DNA of 64,000 bases from NORP110 sp051251595 (lineage in GTDB: Bacteria > Pseudomonadota > Alphaproteobacteria > Rhodobacterales > Rhodobacteraceae): positions 372,001 through 436,000 of the forward strand of contig JBPOFA010000003.1 of the NCBI GenBank assembly GCA_051251595.1. Direction: 5' to 3'. The translations under genes and the position numbers were made by a program. The notes beneath the pieces were generated by a model. It saw nothing but the letters and a program-made list of their open reading frames with translations. It did no database searches and was not told where the DNA came from. Below are positions 53,225-61,914 of the stretch, one piece after another; the stretch's first letter is position 1; each line of letters begins with the position of its first letter.

Positions 53225-53346
53225 CCGAATGGCAGAGACATCAAAAGAGACTTGAACGCCATGGCCGGGACCAAAACGCGCAGCAACAAAAACGACAGTC
53301 CGACAAACGCGGCAACGATAACGCCAGCTGTCAAAAGATATTCCAT
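53221..53346 (-). CDS. Flp-like micro-pilin peptide A (41 residues), first gene of the Tad-like operon
   Basis: 41 residues: MEYLLTAGVIVAAFVGLSFL, then LLRVLVPAMAFKSLLMSLPFG. It begins with the Glu-Tyr pair of Flp pilins directly after Met, followed by a single hydrophobic helix and a basic turn. Stop and the CpaF start overlap (ATGA), so it is translationally coupled to the ATPase and very probably real. There is no leader peptide. It heads the leftward operon, 225 bp from the divergent plus-strand gene. Confidence 0.6.
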   Translation of the reverse strand: MEYLLTAGVIVAAFVGLSFLLLRVLVPAMAFKSLLMSLPFG

Positions 53347-53378
53347 ACTCGCCACGGCACACACCTTTCTTTGTTTTT

Positions 53379-53429
53379 GATTGATTAAACAATCTGAATT
53401 GTATTTTATAAGTTGACGTTATGTTAACT
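53379..53429. promoter_or_regulatory. divergent promoter region with two inverted repeats
   Basis: The AT-rich gap between the leftward Tad-like operon and the rightward caspase operon holds GATTG-N6-CAATC at 53379-53394 and AGTTGAC-N5-GTTAACT (one mismatch) at 53411-53429. Both are placed where they could bind a regulator of both operons. No dedicated regulator gene is adjacent. Confidence 0.4.
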
Positions 53430-53571
53430 TGGGGCGGATTGAACCGTCTAGTATTAAAAACGAAGAGCGGTTTTGGCTTTGATTTGTTGGTATGTTGAAA
53501 GCATGAAATCGACGTTTGATGAGGATTTATCGGCGTCATATGCACCAGAGTAACCAGCCAGGAGTGGCCCA

Positions 53572-53877
53572 ATGAAACCGCATATAATCGTAGCTATGGT
53601 CCTTGTGGGAATGTCTCCGGCCCATGCAGATGAAACCTGCGAATTGAAAATGGAGAGCGCGTATCTGACCGAGTATTTCTGCTCGGCTTTCAAAGACATC
53701 AGCGACGCAAAACCCAAAACCCGAAGCATGACCGATGAAACGGACACATCTGATGACGGTTTGGATCCCAATTTCGCACAAGTTGGCATCATTAAGGAGG
53801 CATACCGAACTGATCCAAGAAAAACGCTCGAATTGATTGAAAGAATCAAAAGCGCAGGTGGGGTCATCCCCCAATAA
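53572..53877 (+). CDS. small exported protein, unknown
   Basis: 101 residues with a short signal peptide (VAMVLVGMSPAHA|DET). The mature part is acidic, with two Cys (DETCELKMES and EYFCSAFKD) probably joined by a disulfide, and a helical C-terminus (DPRKTLELIERIKSAGG). I do not recognise a family. It is the first gene on the rightward side, divergent from the Tad-like operon, and precedes a lipoprotein and a caspase gene. AGGAG is near the start. Confidence 0.6.
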   Translation: MKPHIIVAMVLVGMSPAHADETCELKMESAYLTEYFCSAFKDISDAKPKTRSMTDETDTSDDGLDPNFAQVGIIKEAYRTDPRKTLELIERIKSAGGVIPQ

Positions 53878-53939
53878 ATCGGTCAACGGTTTATTGGACT
53901 GCGTGAACACAGAAACGAACACAACAAGAGGGTTAAGAA

Positions 53940-54218
53940 ATGAAACTGAATGGATTTGTCAAAGCGGGCGCGGTGCTGACCGTCGCAATGTCACTTGGGG
54001 GGTGCGAATTGTTTGCACCGCAAGAAACCCTAGTCACCGTTCCAGCCGACGGACAGCCTGGGGGCGCAACCGTCACAAGACCCATGACACAAAAAGAAAA
54101 GAACCAAGCCGCAAACGAAATCTACAAGAACAGTTCGCACAGCTCTGGTGGCAATGGTCCAAGTGGCCTGTCCAGCGGCGGCGGTGGCGGCGGCGGCGGC
54201 GGAGGCTGGAACGGATGA
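53940..54218 (+). CDS. small glycine-rich lipoprotein
   Basis: 92 residues with a lipoprotein signal: lipobox LGGC at residues 19-22 (AMSLGG|CELFAPQ). The mature part is short, ending in a Ser/Gly-rich tail with ten consecutive Gly before WNG. No domain is recognised. GAGGG lies about eight bases before the ATG. The stop overlaps the caspase gene start (ATGA), so the two are coupled; an outer-membrane anchor for the caspase is possible. Confidence 0.7.
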   Translation: MKLNGFVKAGAVLTVAMSLGGCELFAPQETLVTVPADGQPGGATVTRPMTQKEKNQAANEIYKNSSHSSGGNGPSGLSSGGGGGGGGGGWNG

Positions 54219-56689
54219 TTAACCTTCGCGTCCCCGTATCAAGGCTGTCAGCAAGTTTCTTGTCTGCATCCATATTGGCAACATGTTCCGCAATGGCCCA
54301 AAATGGGCCAGCGGTCGACAGGTTGCTTGGCGGGGATGCGACCGGCTCGCAAATGCGATCGGTGTCTCCTAAGACTTCAGCGCCCAAGAGGTATGCTGTC
54401 GTCATTGGAAACGACAATTATTCAGCCATTCCAGCGTTGAAGAATGCACAGGCCGATGCAGAAGCGACGGCCACATTCCTGCAATCTCAGGGCTACGAGG
54501 TGCAGCACTACGAAAATCTGACGAAACGTGGGTTCGAGCACATGTTGCGCCGCGTTCTTTTTGAGGTGGACAGCAACACCGAAGTCGCTGTTTTCTTTGC
54601 CGGACATGGGTTTCAGATCGGGTCAGAAAACTACCTGGTTCCAGTCGACGCAGATCTGGACAGCATTTACGATGTCCCGTTCGAGGCCGTGTCTTTGGGC
54701 AGTCTGGTCGGCATTATCGGGGCCCGCGCCCGACTGCAGGTTGTGATCCTGGACAGCTGCCGGGATAATCCTTTTGCCGGAAAAGAGGCGTTGACCCGCA
54801 TCGGAAACGAGCTTCGCGAGACGCGCACCGGGTTTTCCTCGCAGGCCGCGCCGCTAAATTCCATGCTGATTTATTCAACGTCGCCGGGGTCCATCGCCTA
54901 TGATGGGGACGGTGAAAACAGCCCCTTTACGGCCTCTTTGATCCAACAAGCCAGTGCGCAACCCGATGCATTGGTAAAGGATGTCTTCGAAGACGTAAGA
55001 CGCGATGTTTATGAAAGAACAAACGGGCGACAGGTGCCTTGGGACAGTTCAACCCTAATTGAACCGGCCAGTTTCGGAATAGGCGCTGCGTTATCCGTGC
55101 CCATTCCGGTGGACGGGCAGGCCGGCGGGGAAAGCCGCGGGCTGGCGCGGATATCTACCGCTCCAAAGCCCGTTGAAACCAATCCAGATATCCAACCTGT
55201 CTTGGCAACCAATGCCGTTTTGGACGCCGAGTTCGTGCCAGAGGTCGATATTGGTTTTGCCTTGCGCAATGCTCTGGACCTGACGCCGGTTGATCAGATC
55301 ACCGTGACCAAAGGCCCAAAGACCGGGCGTTTGGTGTTGCCTGATAATGCGGGCTTTCAGCGCAATGTCGAAGGTTTGGTTGTCTCTAGCGAAGACATCG
55401 ACCGGTTGCTGCTGATCAATGTCTCGCAACAGATCCCCGCGATGTCCGTGGTCGATGGCGTGATCCAGGATTCCATCACCGTGCAAGTCAACGGTGCGGA
55501 AAAAGTGATTGGGTTGAGCCTGGCGGCGGATCAATGCGACTTTCAGGCGGGTGATCACCTGGATCCCGGGGGAATGGGCCTGACGCGCTATGCCAATGAA
55601 TTGCAGCCAGAAATCGCCCTGGCGGCCTGTGAGGCTTCTATCGCCAGAGACCCCAATGTGGGCCGGTATCACTATCAACTGGGGCGCGCCCTGGTGGCGC
55701 TCAAGCGCAATGACGAGGCAAAAGTTGCCTTTGAACGCGCCCGTGATCTTGGGCATGTCCGGGCCTGGAACGCCCTGGCCAATGCGAAGCTGAATGAAAC
55801 CCGCGAAACCGGCGGCAACAGTGACCCGCGCGCAAATGAGGACGTGCTTGAACTCTTTGCGCGGGGCGTAGAGGCGGGCGACCCTTACGCCTATTACAGC
55901 CTTGGTCGGCAATTCATGCGATTTGGTGGCACGCCGGAAATAGAAATCGAAGGCTATGATCTGATGATGCGCGCGCTAGAGGTCGGGCATACATTTGCAA
56001 TGAATGAGTTGGGGTATTTCTATCTGGACGAAAGCGGGGAATACCACGACCCGGAACGCGGGTTGCGGTATCTGAATGAAAGCGCGGCGCGCGATGACAT
56101 TTATGGCTTCAACAATATGGGGATCGTTTACCTCAGAGGCCTGGGCGGCGCCGAAAAGGATTTTCCAGCCGCGTTCGACATGTTCGTGAAGGCGGCCGAG
56201 GGGGGCCATCCAAACGGCGCGGCCAATGTGGGTTGGATGTATCTAGAAGGTCAGGCCCCCGGCGGGGTCGATAACACCAAAGCTGTGAAATGGTTCGCCG
56301 AGGGTCTGGCACGCGGGGATGCCCGTTCAGGCGAGGCCGCCGGATGGTTGATCGCCAACAAAAATGTTGAGGGCTACGATCGGTTCGACGCTGCGATCTT
56401 TGCGGCGAAAGGGGCGGCCCTGACCAATCAGGACGCATCCGCAGGTGCCTTGAACCTGTTGAAAGGTCTGGACCGCAAGACTGTCGCAGGTGGCACCCAA
56501 AAGCTGATCGTAGAGCTTGGGGGCGAGGTGACGGTTGATGGCGCCTTCGGCCCGGGCAGCCAAGCCGCAATGGACGCCCTTTTGGCCAAGCTGGACGCCG
56601 GACCTGCCGCAAGCGATCCTATTGAACGTATCCTGCAACTCGCCGCTCTGACCTGGACAATGTCACCGTTCCGGGTGGATTTGTACTAG
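54215..56689 (+). CDS. exported caspase-like protease with Sel1 repeats
   Basis: 824 residues. Signal peptide (SASILATCSAMA|QNG), then a C14 caspase domain with His131 (FFAGHGF) and Cys182 (VILDSCRDNPF), both intact. A middle region (about 330-440) of unknown type precedes Sel1/TPR-like repeats (about 450-760: YSLGRQFMRFGG, MNELGYFYLDESGEY, NNMGIVYLRGLGG, ANVGWMYLEGQA). The end (VDGAFGPGSQAAMDALL) is a peptidoglycan-binding-like segment. I chose ATG 54215, coupled to the lipoprotein gene; the frame is open further upstream but without meaning. It is a third caspase-like protein beside the Tad-like cluster. Confidence 0.85.
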   Translation: MINLRVPVSRLSASFLSASILATCSAMAQNGPAVDRLLGGDATGSQMRSVSPKTSAPKRYAVVIGNDNYSAIPALKNAQADAEATATFLQSQGYEVQHYENLTKRGFEHMLRRVLFEVDSNTEVAVFFAGHGFQIGSENYLVPVDADLDSIYDVPFEAVSLGSLVGIIGARARLQVVILDSCRDNPFAGKEALTRIGNELRETRTGFSSQAAPLNSMLIYSTSPGSIAYDGDGENSPFTASLIQQASAQPDALVKDVFEDVRRDVYERTNGRQVPWDSSTLIEPASFGIGAALSVPIPVDGQAGGESRGLARISTAPKPVETNPDIQPVLATNAVLDAEFVPEVDIGFALRNALDLTPVDQITVTKGPKTGRLVLPDNAGFQRNVEGLVVSSEDIDRLLLINVSQQIPAMSVVDGVIQDSITVQVNGAEKVIGLSLAADQCDFQAGDHLDPGGMGLTRYANELQPEIALAACEASIARDPNVGRYHYQLGRALVALKRNDEAKVAFERARDLGHVRAWNALANAKLNETRETGGNSDPRANEDVLELFARGVEAGDPYAYYSLGRQFMRFGGTPEIEIEGYDLMMRALEVGHTFAMNELGYFYLDESGEYHDPERGLRYLNESAARDDIYGFNNMGIVYLRGLGGAEKDFPAAFDMFVKAAEGGHPNGAANVGWMYLEGQAPGGVDNTKAVKWFAEGLARGDARSGEAAGWLIANKNVEGYDRFDAAIFAAKGAALTNQDASAGALNLLKGLDRKTVAGGTQKLIVELGGEVTVDGAFGPGSQAAMDALLAKLDAGPAASDPIERILQLAALTWTMSPFRVDLY

Positions 56690-56700
56690 ATGAAGCAGGG

Positions 56701-56728
56701 GGGCTGTCCCCGTTGCAGGGCACAGCCC
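56701..56728. terminator. hairpin between convergent genes
   Basis: GGGCTGTCCC and GGGCACAGCCC form a stem with one bulged base around a seven-base loop. It lies 11 bases after the caspase gene stop and 5 bases after the convergent VPLPA-CTERM gene. No long U-tract follows on either strand, so termination efficiency is uncertain. Confidence 0.45.
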
Positions 56729-56733
56729 AATTC

Positions 56734-57366
56734 TTATGCCACAGATTTGCGACGCTTTAGAAAGCCGAAGCCCAACAAGCCAAAGCCAAGCAGAACGCCA
56801 GATGCGGGCAGGGGAACCGGGGAAATGCTGTTTATGACGACGTTGTCAATTTTGGCGTATCCACATTGTTGGTAGCGACTTGGCACCACAGCAATACAGG
56901 CGGGCGAATATCTGTCCATAGATTGCAATAGCGTGAACCGAAGAGTGTCTAGGTCAACGAAATTATCAAGGTGTCGCGTGCCGGATCCAGACGTCCCCCA
57001 GCCACCTGGGCTCATATTGCCGACCGAAATCACGTCATAGGCAACAAGTTTGTTGTCTCTGTACCCTTCGATCGAGACAAAAGGCACTGTCGGATCTGTG
57101 ATGAAAGTGTTCCCCGACCAGTCAAATGATTGAACTGAGAAATTGTTGCCGTTAATAGTGGCTCTCTTTGACCAACCATCATCGCCAAGCAGCAAGTTTT
57201 TTTCGCAATATCCGTAGGTGTTGTGGTTGTAAGACGACCAAGTGACACCCTGGTCTGGACCGCTAGGCGGATTGTAGCCACACTCAAGCTGGTCAAATGT
57301 CAGAACCCCCGCATTTGCCGCGCCGGAAAAAAACACGGCCATGGCCGCGATCAAAAAAAGTCTCAT
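56734..57366 (-). CDS. VPLPA-CTERM sorting-domain secreted protein
   Basis: 210 residues with a signal peptide (AVFFSGAANA|GVLTF) and a C-terminal tripartite sorting signal: VPLPASG, a hydrophobic stretch (VLLGFGLLGFGFL) and a basic end KRRKSVA. This is the VPLPA-CTERM variant of PEP-CTERM, recognised by exosortases in Rhodobacterales. The body is beta-rich with four Cys. It would be exported and cut or attached at the cell surface. The exosortase is not in the window. It is convergent to the caspase gene and apparently unrelated. Confidence 0.85.
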   Translation of the reverse strand: MRLFLIAAMAVFFSGAANAGVLTFDQLECGYNPPSGPDQGVTWSSYNHNTYGYCEKNLLLGDDGWSKRATINGNNFSVQSFDWSGNTFITDPTVPFVSIEGYRDNKLVAYDVISVGNMSPGGWGTSGSGTRHLDNFVDLDTLRFTLLQSMDRYSPACIAVVPSRYQQCGYAKIDNVVINSISPVPLPASGVLLGFGLLGFGFLKRRKSVA

Positions 57367-57953
57367 AATATTACTCCCACCAAAATATGTGGAGAATAGA
57401 CTGAGATTCTCTCAATAATGCAATTGGATCTGGAACCTTTTTCCGTTTTGCAATCCTACCAGCCGAAAGACCAATAAGCCCCGATCAGGATTAAGAGAGA
57501 CAGGCAGATGTTTGAAATTGCTGTTTTATTCGTCATTTTTTGCCTCTCATATTCGTCCCAAGGCTTGAGGCCCTGAGCAACGGCGGACATAGCAAGCGAC
57601 ATTTAGCGTTTTATCGGTGCGTCTTTGCCCTCCTTGGCCGTTTGAACCAAAGCCTGCGCCTGATTGCGCCCCATCCCGAGCGTCTTGACCCAATGACCAT
57701 CGCTTTGTGCGAAAATTCGTTTCAGTAATCCGGGCCGCAGGCCTGAGGGTAAAATCAAATTCCATTTCTTATTGAAATCTGGATCTGCAAAGCGCCAGAT
57801 CGCCCGACAATACCCGCTACAAAGCGCGCTATTCCCCGGCAGGATCGGTCCGAAATCTGCAGGAGATTCTCTGCAAGTGCCCGATACAATAGCGCACTGC
57901 CCCACAGTCCCTCGACCCAGACTGGGAAAATCCCGAATTCATTGTGGGTTTTG
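57367..57953. other. 587-bp region without a convincing gene
   Basis: I see no gene here that I can support. A minus-strand frame at 57603-57905 and another at 57547-57765 lack protein-like composition or a good start. The left part is AT-rich and probably holds the promoter of the VPLPA-CTERM gene. The right part may include the tRNA-Thr 3' region. Confidence 0.4.
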
Positions 57954-58028
<75 letters not shown>

Positions 58029-58117
58029 ATCCTGTGTGGCGCGGTGATTAGACGTATTCAGCACGTGAAGCAAGTGCAATCTGGACGTAGAATGCGCCCT
58101 GCGCTACAGAATGGACC

Positions 58118-58261
58118 GTGAAAAATAAATCCGACATAAACTCGCCGAAAAAGCCGGCCGAAAGCCGCGAAGATCGGTTGAAATCTGCTTTGAAAGCGAA
58201 CCTTCGCCGCCGTAAGGCGCAAGCGAAGGCGCGAAACGTGCCGGATGATAACAAAAAATAG
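58118..58261 (+). CDS. short basic protein upstream of murA (47 residues)
   Basis: A 47-residue Lys/Arg/Ala-rich peptide starting at GTG (KNKSDINSPKKPAESRED) with the body LKSALKANLRRRKAQAKA. Similar basic peptides of this size occur before murA in other Rhodobacterales, as far as I recall. Highly charged, no Cys, likely unstructured or nucleic-acid binding. It ends nine bases before the murA ATG, and its 3' end may hold the murA ribosome binding site (GAGGCGAG). Confidence 0.65.
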   Translation: MKNKSDINSPKKPAESREDRLKSALKANLRRRKAQAKARNVPDDNKK

Positions 58262-58270
58262 AGGCGAGCC

Positions 58271-59536
58271 ATGGATTCGATTGTTGTTAAGGGCGGCGGA
58301 GAGCTGCACGGTGAAATACAGATTGCAGGGGCCAAGAACGCGTGTTTGACGCTGATGCCTGCGACTCTGCTTTCGGATGAACCGCTGACGCTGACCAATG
58401 CGCCGCGCCTGTCCGACATCAAGACTATGACGCAATTGCTGCAGTCCCTTGGGGCCGAAGTGTCCAGTCTGCAAGACGGCAAGGTTCTGGCGCTGTCTAC
58501 ACATGGCGATATTAACCACGTTGCGGATTACGACATCGTGCGCAAAATGCGGGCCTCTAACCTGGTGCTTGGGCCACTCTTGGCGCGTGAACATCATGCG
58601 GTTGTGTCCATGCCCGGCGGCTGTGCCATCGGCGCGCGTCCGATGGATCTGCATATTCATGGATTAGAGGCGCTTGGCGCAAAGATAGAGTTGAAAGAAG
58701 GCTATCTACACGCCGACGCCCCCGGTGGCCTAAAGGGGGCTGAAATCGAATTCAGGATGGCCTCTGTTGGTGCCACGGAAAATGTCTTGATGGCCGCGAC
58801 GTTGGCCAAGGGCACGACAGTTCTGAAAAACGCAGCACGTGAGCCTGAAATTCGCGACCTGGCGAAATGTTTGCGGGCCATGGGCGCGCAGATCGAAGGC
58901 GAAAAAACCGGCACGATTGTCATCCAGGGGGTGGACCGGCTGCACGGCGCGACCCATCCGGTGATTTCTGACCGGATTGAGCTGGGCACCTTCATGCTGG
59001 CCCCGGCCATTGCCGGTGGCGAGGTTGAACTGCTGGGGGGGCGTCGTGAGTTGCTGGAAGCTTTTTGCCAAAAGCTTGAAGAGACCGGGGTCACAATCGA
59101 AGAAACGGAAAAGGGGCTGAAAGTGGCGCGCAAGAACGGCCGGGTGAAGGCTGTCGATGTCCGCACAGAGGTTTTCCCGGGCTTCCCAACCGATTTGCAG
59201 GCCCAGATGATGGCGTTGCTGTGCACCGCAGAAGGCACCAGCGTGCTAGAGGAAACGATCTTTGAGAATCGGTTCATGCATGCCCCGGAACTGATGCGTA
59301 TGGGGGCGCAAATCGACGTCAAAGGGGCAACCGCAACGGTGACAGGCGTGTCGCAGCTCAAAGGGGCGCCGGTGATGGCAACGGATCTGCGGGCCTCGGT
59401 TTCGTTGATCCTTGCTGGGCTGGCTGCAGAGGATGAAACGGTTGTGTCCCGCGTTTACCACCTTGATCGGGGGTACGAGCGGATCGAAGAAAAGCTGCGC
59501 GGATGTGGCGCAAATATTGAACGGATTTCAAGCTGA
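58271..59536 (+). CDS. murA: UDP-N-acetylglucosamine 1-carboxyvinyltransferase
   Basis: 421 residues, the usual length. First step of peptidoglycan synthesis: enolpyruvyl transfer from PEP to UDP-GlcNAc in the cytoplasm. Visible are GGGELHGEIQIAGAKNACL at the start, RASNLVLGPLLAR, the catalytic Cys in PGGCAIGARPMDLHIHG (the Cys115 equivalent), and the C-terminal HLDRGYERIEEKL. The stop shares one base with the next start. It heads a conserved housekeeping run with hisD and infA. Confidence 0.97.
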   Translation: MDSIVVKGGGELHGEIQIAGAKNACLTLMPATLLSDEPLTLTNAPRLSDIKTMTQLLQSLGAEVSSLQDGKVLALSTHGDINHVADYDIVRKMRASNLVLGPLLAREHHAVVSMPGGCAIGARPMDLHIHGLEALGAKIELKEGYLHADAPGGLKGAEIEFRMASVGATENVLMAATLAKGTTVLKNAAREPEIRDLAKCLRAMGAQIEGEKTGTIVIQGVDRLHGATHPVISDRIELGTFMLAPAIAGGEVELLGGRRELLEAFCQKLEETGVTIEETEKGLKVARKNGRVKAVDVRTEVFPGFPTDLQAQMMALLCTAEGTSVLEETIFENRFMHAPELMRMGAQIDVKGATATVTGVSQLKGAPVMATDLRASVSLILAGLAAEDETVVSRVYHLDRGYERIEEKLRGCGANIERISS

Positions 59537-60012
59537 TGGTCGAAGACGCACGTTTCGAAGATGGTGGGGAAACACCCCTGAACCTGAAGGCGCATGATGC
59601 AGAGGACCTTCAGGTCATTTCCACCTTGGCCCAGGATGCGGTTTTTCCGGTGACAGAGATTCGGTGGGACAAATCCGGGCGACGGTTCGCGGTTTTGCTC
59701 AACCGTTTTCGGTGGGAAGACGTTCCAGCCGCCCAAAGACGCGGCCGGAATTTTGAGCGTGTGCAATCGGTTTTGATGTTCGAGGATGTGGTTCGGGTGC
59801 AAAGCCAGGGCGTTGATCCAACCGATGGGGACACGGTTTTGTCGCTGTTGGCGATTGAATTTGAGCCGGGTGAAGACGGCACCGGGCGTATTGGGTTGGT
59901 GCTGGCGGGCGACGGTGCTGTGGGCATCGATGTCGAAGCCATTGATGTGACGTTAAAGGATGTGACGCGGCCCTATATCGCGCCTTCGCGCAAACAGCCG
60001 GGCCACGACTAA
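59536..60012 (+). CDS. DUF2948 family protein
   Basis: 158 residues. The pattern LKAHDAEDLQVISTLAQDAVFPVTEIRW and the C-terminal VTRPYIAPSRKQPGHD match DUF2948, a family found between murA and hisD in alphaproteobacteria. No catalytic function is known. Its start shares a base with the murA stop, so translation is coupled. GATTTCA lies upstream without a strong ribosome binding site, as expected for a coupled gene. Confidence 0.85.
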   Translation: MVEDARFEDGGETPLNLKAHDAEDLQVISTLAQDAVFPVTEIRWDKSGRRFAVLLNRFRWEDVPAAQRRGRNFERVQSVLMFEDVVRVQSQGVDPTDGDTVLSLLAIEFEPGEDGTGRIGLVLAGDGAVGIDVEAIDVTLKDVTRPYIAPSRKQPGHD

Positions 60013-60120
60013 AACGGCGCTCTTTCGCCAGTTGCGCCCTTGTGCAAGACGGCCCATTGCGCCTGTCTGCTTGAGCCGCGAGGATGGCGTCGTTATGTCG
60101 GTCTGACAGGAGATTTCTAA

Positions 60121-61431
60121 ATGCCAATGATGCTTTCGACAACCGACGCGGATTTTGAAACGCGACTGGCCGGCGTGCTCACCCAAAAACGCGAAGATTC
60201 GCCGGATGTGGACAGCGCTGTCGCTGACATCATCGCGGATGTTCGCGCCAGAGGCGACGCCGCAGTGCTAGAGCTGACGGCCAAGTTTGACCGGCTGGAT
60301 CTGGATGCAGCCAGCATCGCGTTTACCGAGGATGAAATCGAAGAAGAATGCAGCAAGGTTTCGCACAGCGACCGCGCGGCGCTGACCGTCGCGCTGAAAC
60401 GCATTCGGGCCTATCATGAACGCCAATTGCCCAAAGACGAATCCTGGACGGATGAGACCGGGGCAACGCTTGGCTGGCGCTGGACGCCTGTTGCGGCTGC
60501 AGGGCTGTACGTTCCCGGAGGTCTGGCCTCTTACCCATCCTCGGTGCTGATGAACGCGGTTCCGGCCAAGGTCGCGGGGGTAGAGCGTCTGTCCATCACA
60601 ACGCCAACCCCCGATGGGATCTGTAATCCCTTGGTTATCCTGGCCGCGCGTCTTGCGGGGGTCGACACGATCTATCGCGTAGGCGGGGCGCAGGCGATTG
60701 CCGCTTTGGCCTATGGCACCGAAAGCATTGAACCGGTCGATAAGATTACCGGCCCCGGCAACGCCTTTGTGGCGGCTGCCAAGCGGCGCGTTTTTGGCAA
60801 GGTTGGGATCGACATGATCGCCGGGCCCTCCGAAATTCTGGTCATTGCCGATCGGCACAATGATCCCGACTGGATCGCGCTGGATTTGCTGTCACAGGCA
60901 GAGCATGACGAAAGCGCGCAGTCCATTCTTGTGACCGATGATGCCGAATTTGGCAAAGCCGTCGCGCTTGCCGTGGAACAACGGCTTTTGACATTGGAAC
61001 GCCGCGCCATTGCAGGGGCCAGCTGGCGCGATTTTGGCGCGATCATCACCGTTCGCAATTTGGGAGAGGCCGCAGCCATTTCCGACCAATTCGCCCCAGA
61101 ACATCTAGAACTTTGCGTGCAAAGCCCAGAGCCGCTGTTGGAAAACATCCGCCATGCCGGTGCGATTTTCATGGGCAGCTGGACGCCAGAGGCGATCGGG
61201 GATTATGTCGGCGGTCCGAACCACGTCTTGCCAACAGCCAGATCCGCGCGGTTCTCTTCGGGTCTATCCGTCTTGGATTTCATGAAACGCACAACCATTG
61301 CCAAAATGACGCCTGAGGCCTTGAGCGCGATCGGCCCTGCGGCAGAAACACTGGCGACATCCGAAGGATTGCAGGCCCATGGCCTGTCAGTTTCGGCCCG
61401 TTTGGCGCGTCTGAACAAGGCAGCAAAGTGA
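60121..61431 (+). CDS. hisD: histidinol dehydrogenase
   Basis: 436 residues. Catalyses the last two steps of histidine synthesis, L-histidinol to L-histidine, with NAD and zinc. Motifs: GGLASYPSSVLMNAVPAKVAGV, the signature around GPGNAFVAAAKRRVFGKVGIDMIAGPSE-like positions 215-245, QAEHDESAQSILVT, and the C-terminal FMKRTTI. AGGAG lies about eight bases before the ATG. Overlaps the UPF0262 gene by 4 bp. Confidence 0.97.
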   Translation: MPMMLSTTDADFETRLAGVLTQKREDSPDVDSAVADIIADVRARGDAAVLELTAKFDRLDLDAASIAFTEDEIEEECSKVSHSDRAALTVALKRIRAYHERQLPKDESWTDETGATLGWRWTPVAAAGLYVPGGLASYPSSVLMNAVPAKVAGVERLSITTPTPDGICNPLVILAARLAGVDTIYRVGGAQAIAALAYGTESIEPVDKITGPGNAFVAAAKRRVFGKVGIDMIAGPSEILVIADRHNDPDWIALDLLSQAEHDESAQSILVTDDAEFGKAVALAVEQRLLTLERRAIAGASWRDFGAIITVRNLGEAAAISDQFAPEHLELCVQSPEPLLENIRHAGAIFMGSWTPEAIGDYVGGPNHVLPTARSARFSSGLSVLDFMKRTTIAKMTPEALSAIGPAAETLATSEGLQAHGLSVSARLARLNKAAK

Positions 61432-61910
61432 TGACAGGGCTGTTTCAGGTAGAGATCGACGACCGCGGCTTACCCGCGCCGACGCCAGAAATCGAACAAG
61501 AACGACGGGTCGCGATATTCGATTTGCTCGAAGGCAACAGTTTTGAGTTGCCCGCCGCGTCCACGGGAGAGGCCCGCAAAGGGCCCTATAAGCTGACCCT
61601 GGCCATCCGCGACCGCAGACTGGTTTTTGACATTGCCAGCAAGTCCAACAAAAAACTGGCAGAGTTTCATCTGTCCATGGGCCCGTTTCGACAGGTCGTA
61701 AAAGACTATTTCATGATCTGCGAAAGCTATTTTGATGCGGTGAAAACAATGCCGCCCAGTCAGATCGAAACCATCGACATGGCACGCCGGGGCATTCACA
61801 ACGAAGGCGCTCGTGTCTTGCAGGAACGCCTTGATGGCAAAGCCATTCTGGATGAGGCCACCTCGCGGCGGCTGTTCACCCTGATTTGCGTTCTGCATTG
61901 GGCAACGTGA
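61428..61910 (+). CDS. UPF0262 family protein
   Basis: 160 residues with the family pattern ERRVAIFDLLEGNSFEL, GPYKLTLAIRDRRLVFDI, MARRGIHNEGARVLQERLDGK and CVLHWAT at the end. UPF0262 members are confined to alphaproteobacteria and always lie near hisD; their function is unknown. The start overlaps the hisD stop (ATGA). Confidence 0.9.
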   Translation: MMTGLFQVEIDDRGLPAPTPEIEQERRVAIFDLLEGNSFELPAASTGEARKGPYKLTLAIRDRRLVFDIASKSNKKLAEFHLSMGPFRQVVKDYFMICESYFDAVKTMPPSQIETIDMARRGIHNEGARVLQERLDGKAILDEATSRRLFTLICVLHWAT

Positions 61911-61914
61911 ACAG

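Noticed and set aside
57547..57905. Minus-strand open frames between the VPLPA-CTERM gene and tRNA-Thr
   Set aside because: No ribosome binding site, no recognisable domain and unusual composition. I could not support a protein, though a small gene cannot be fully excluded.
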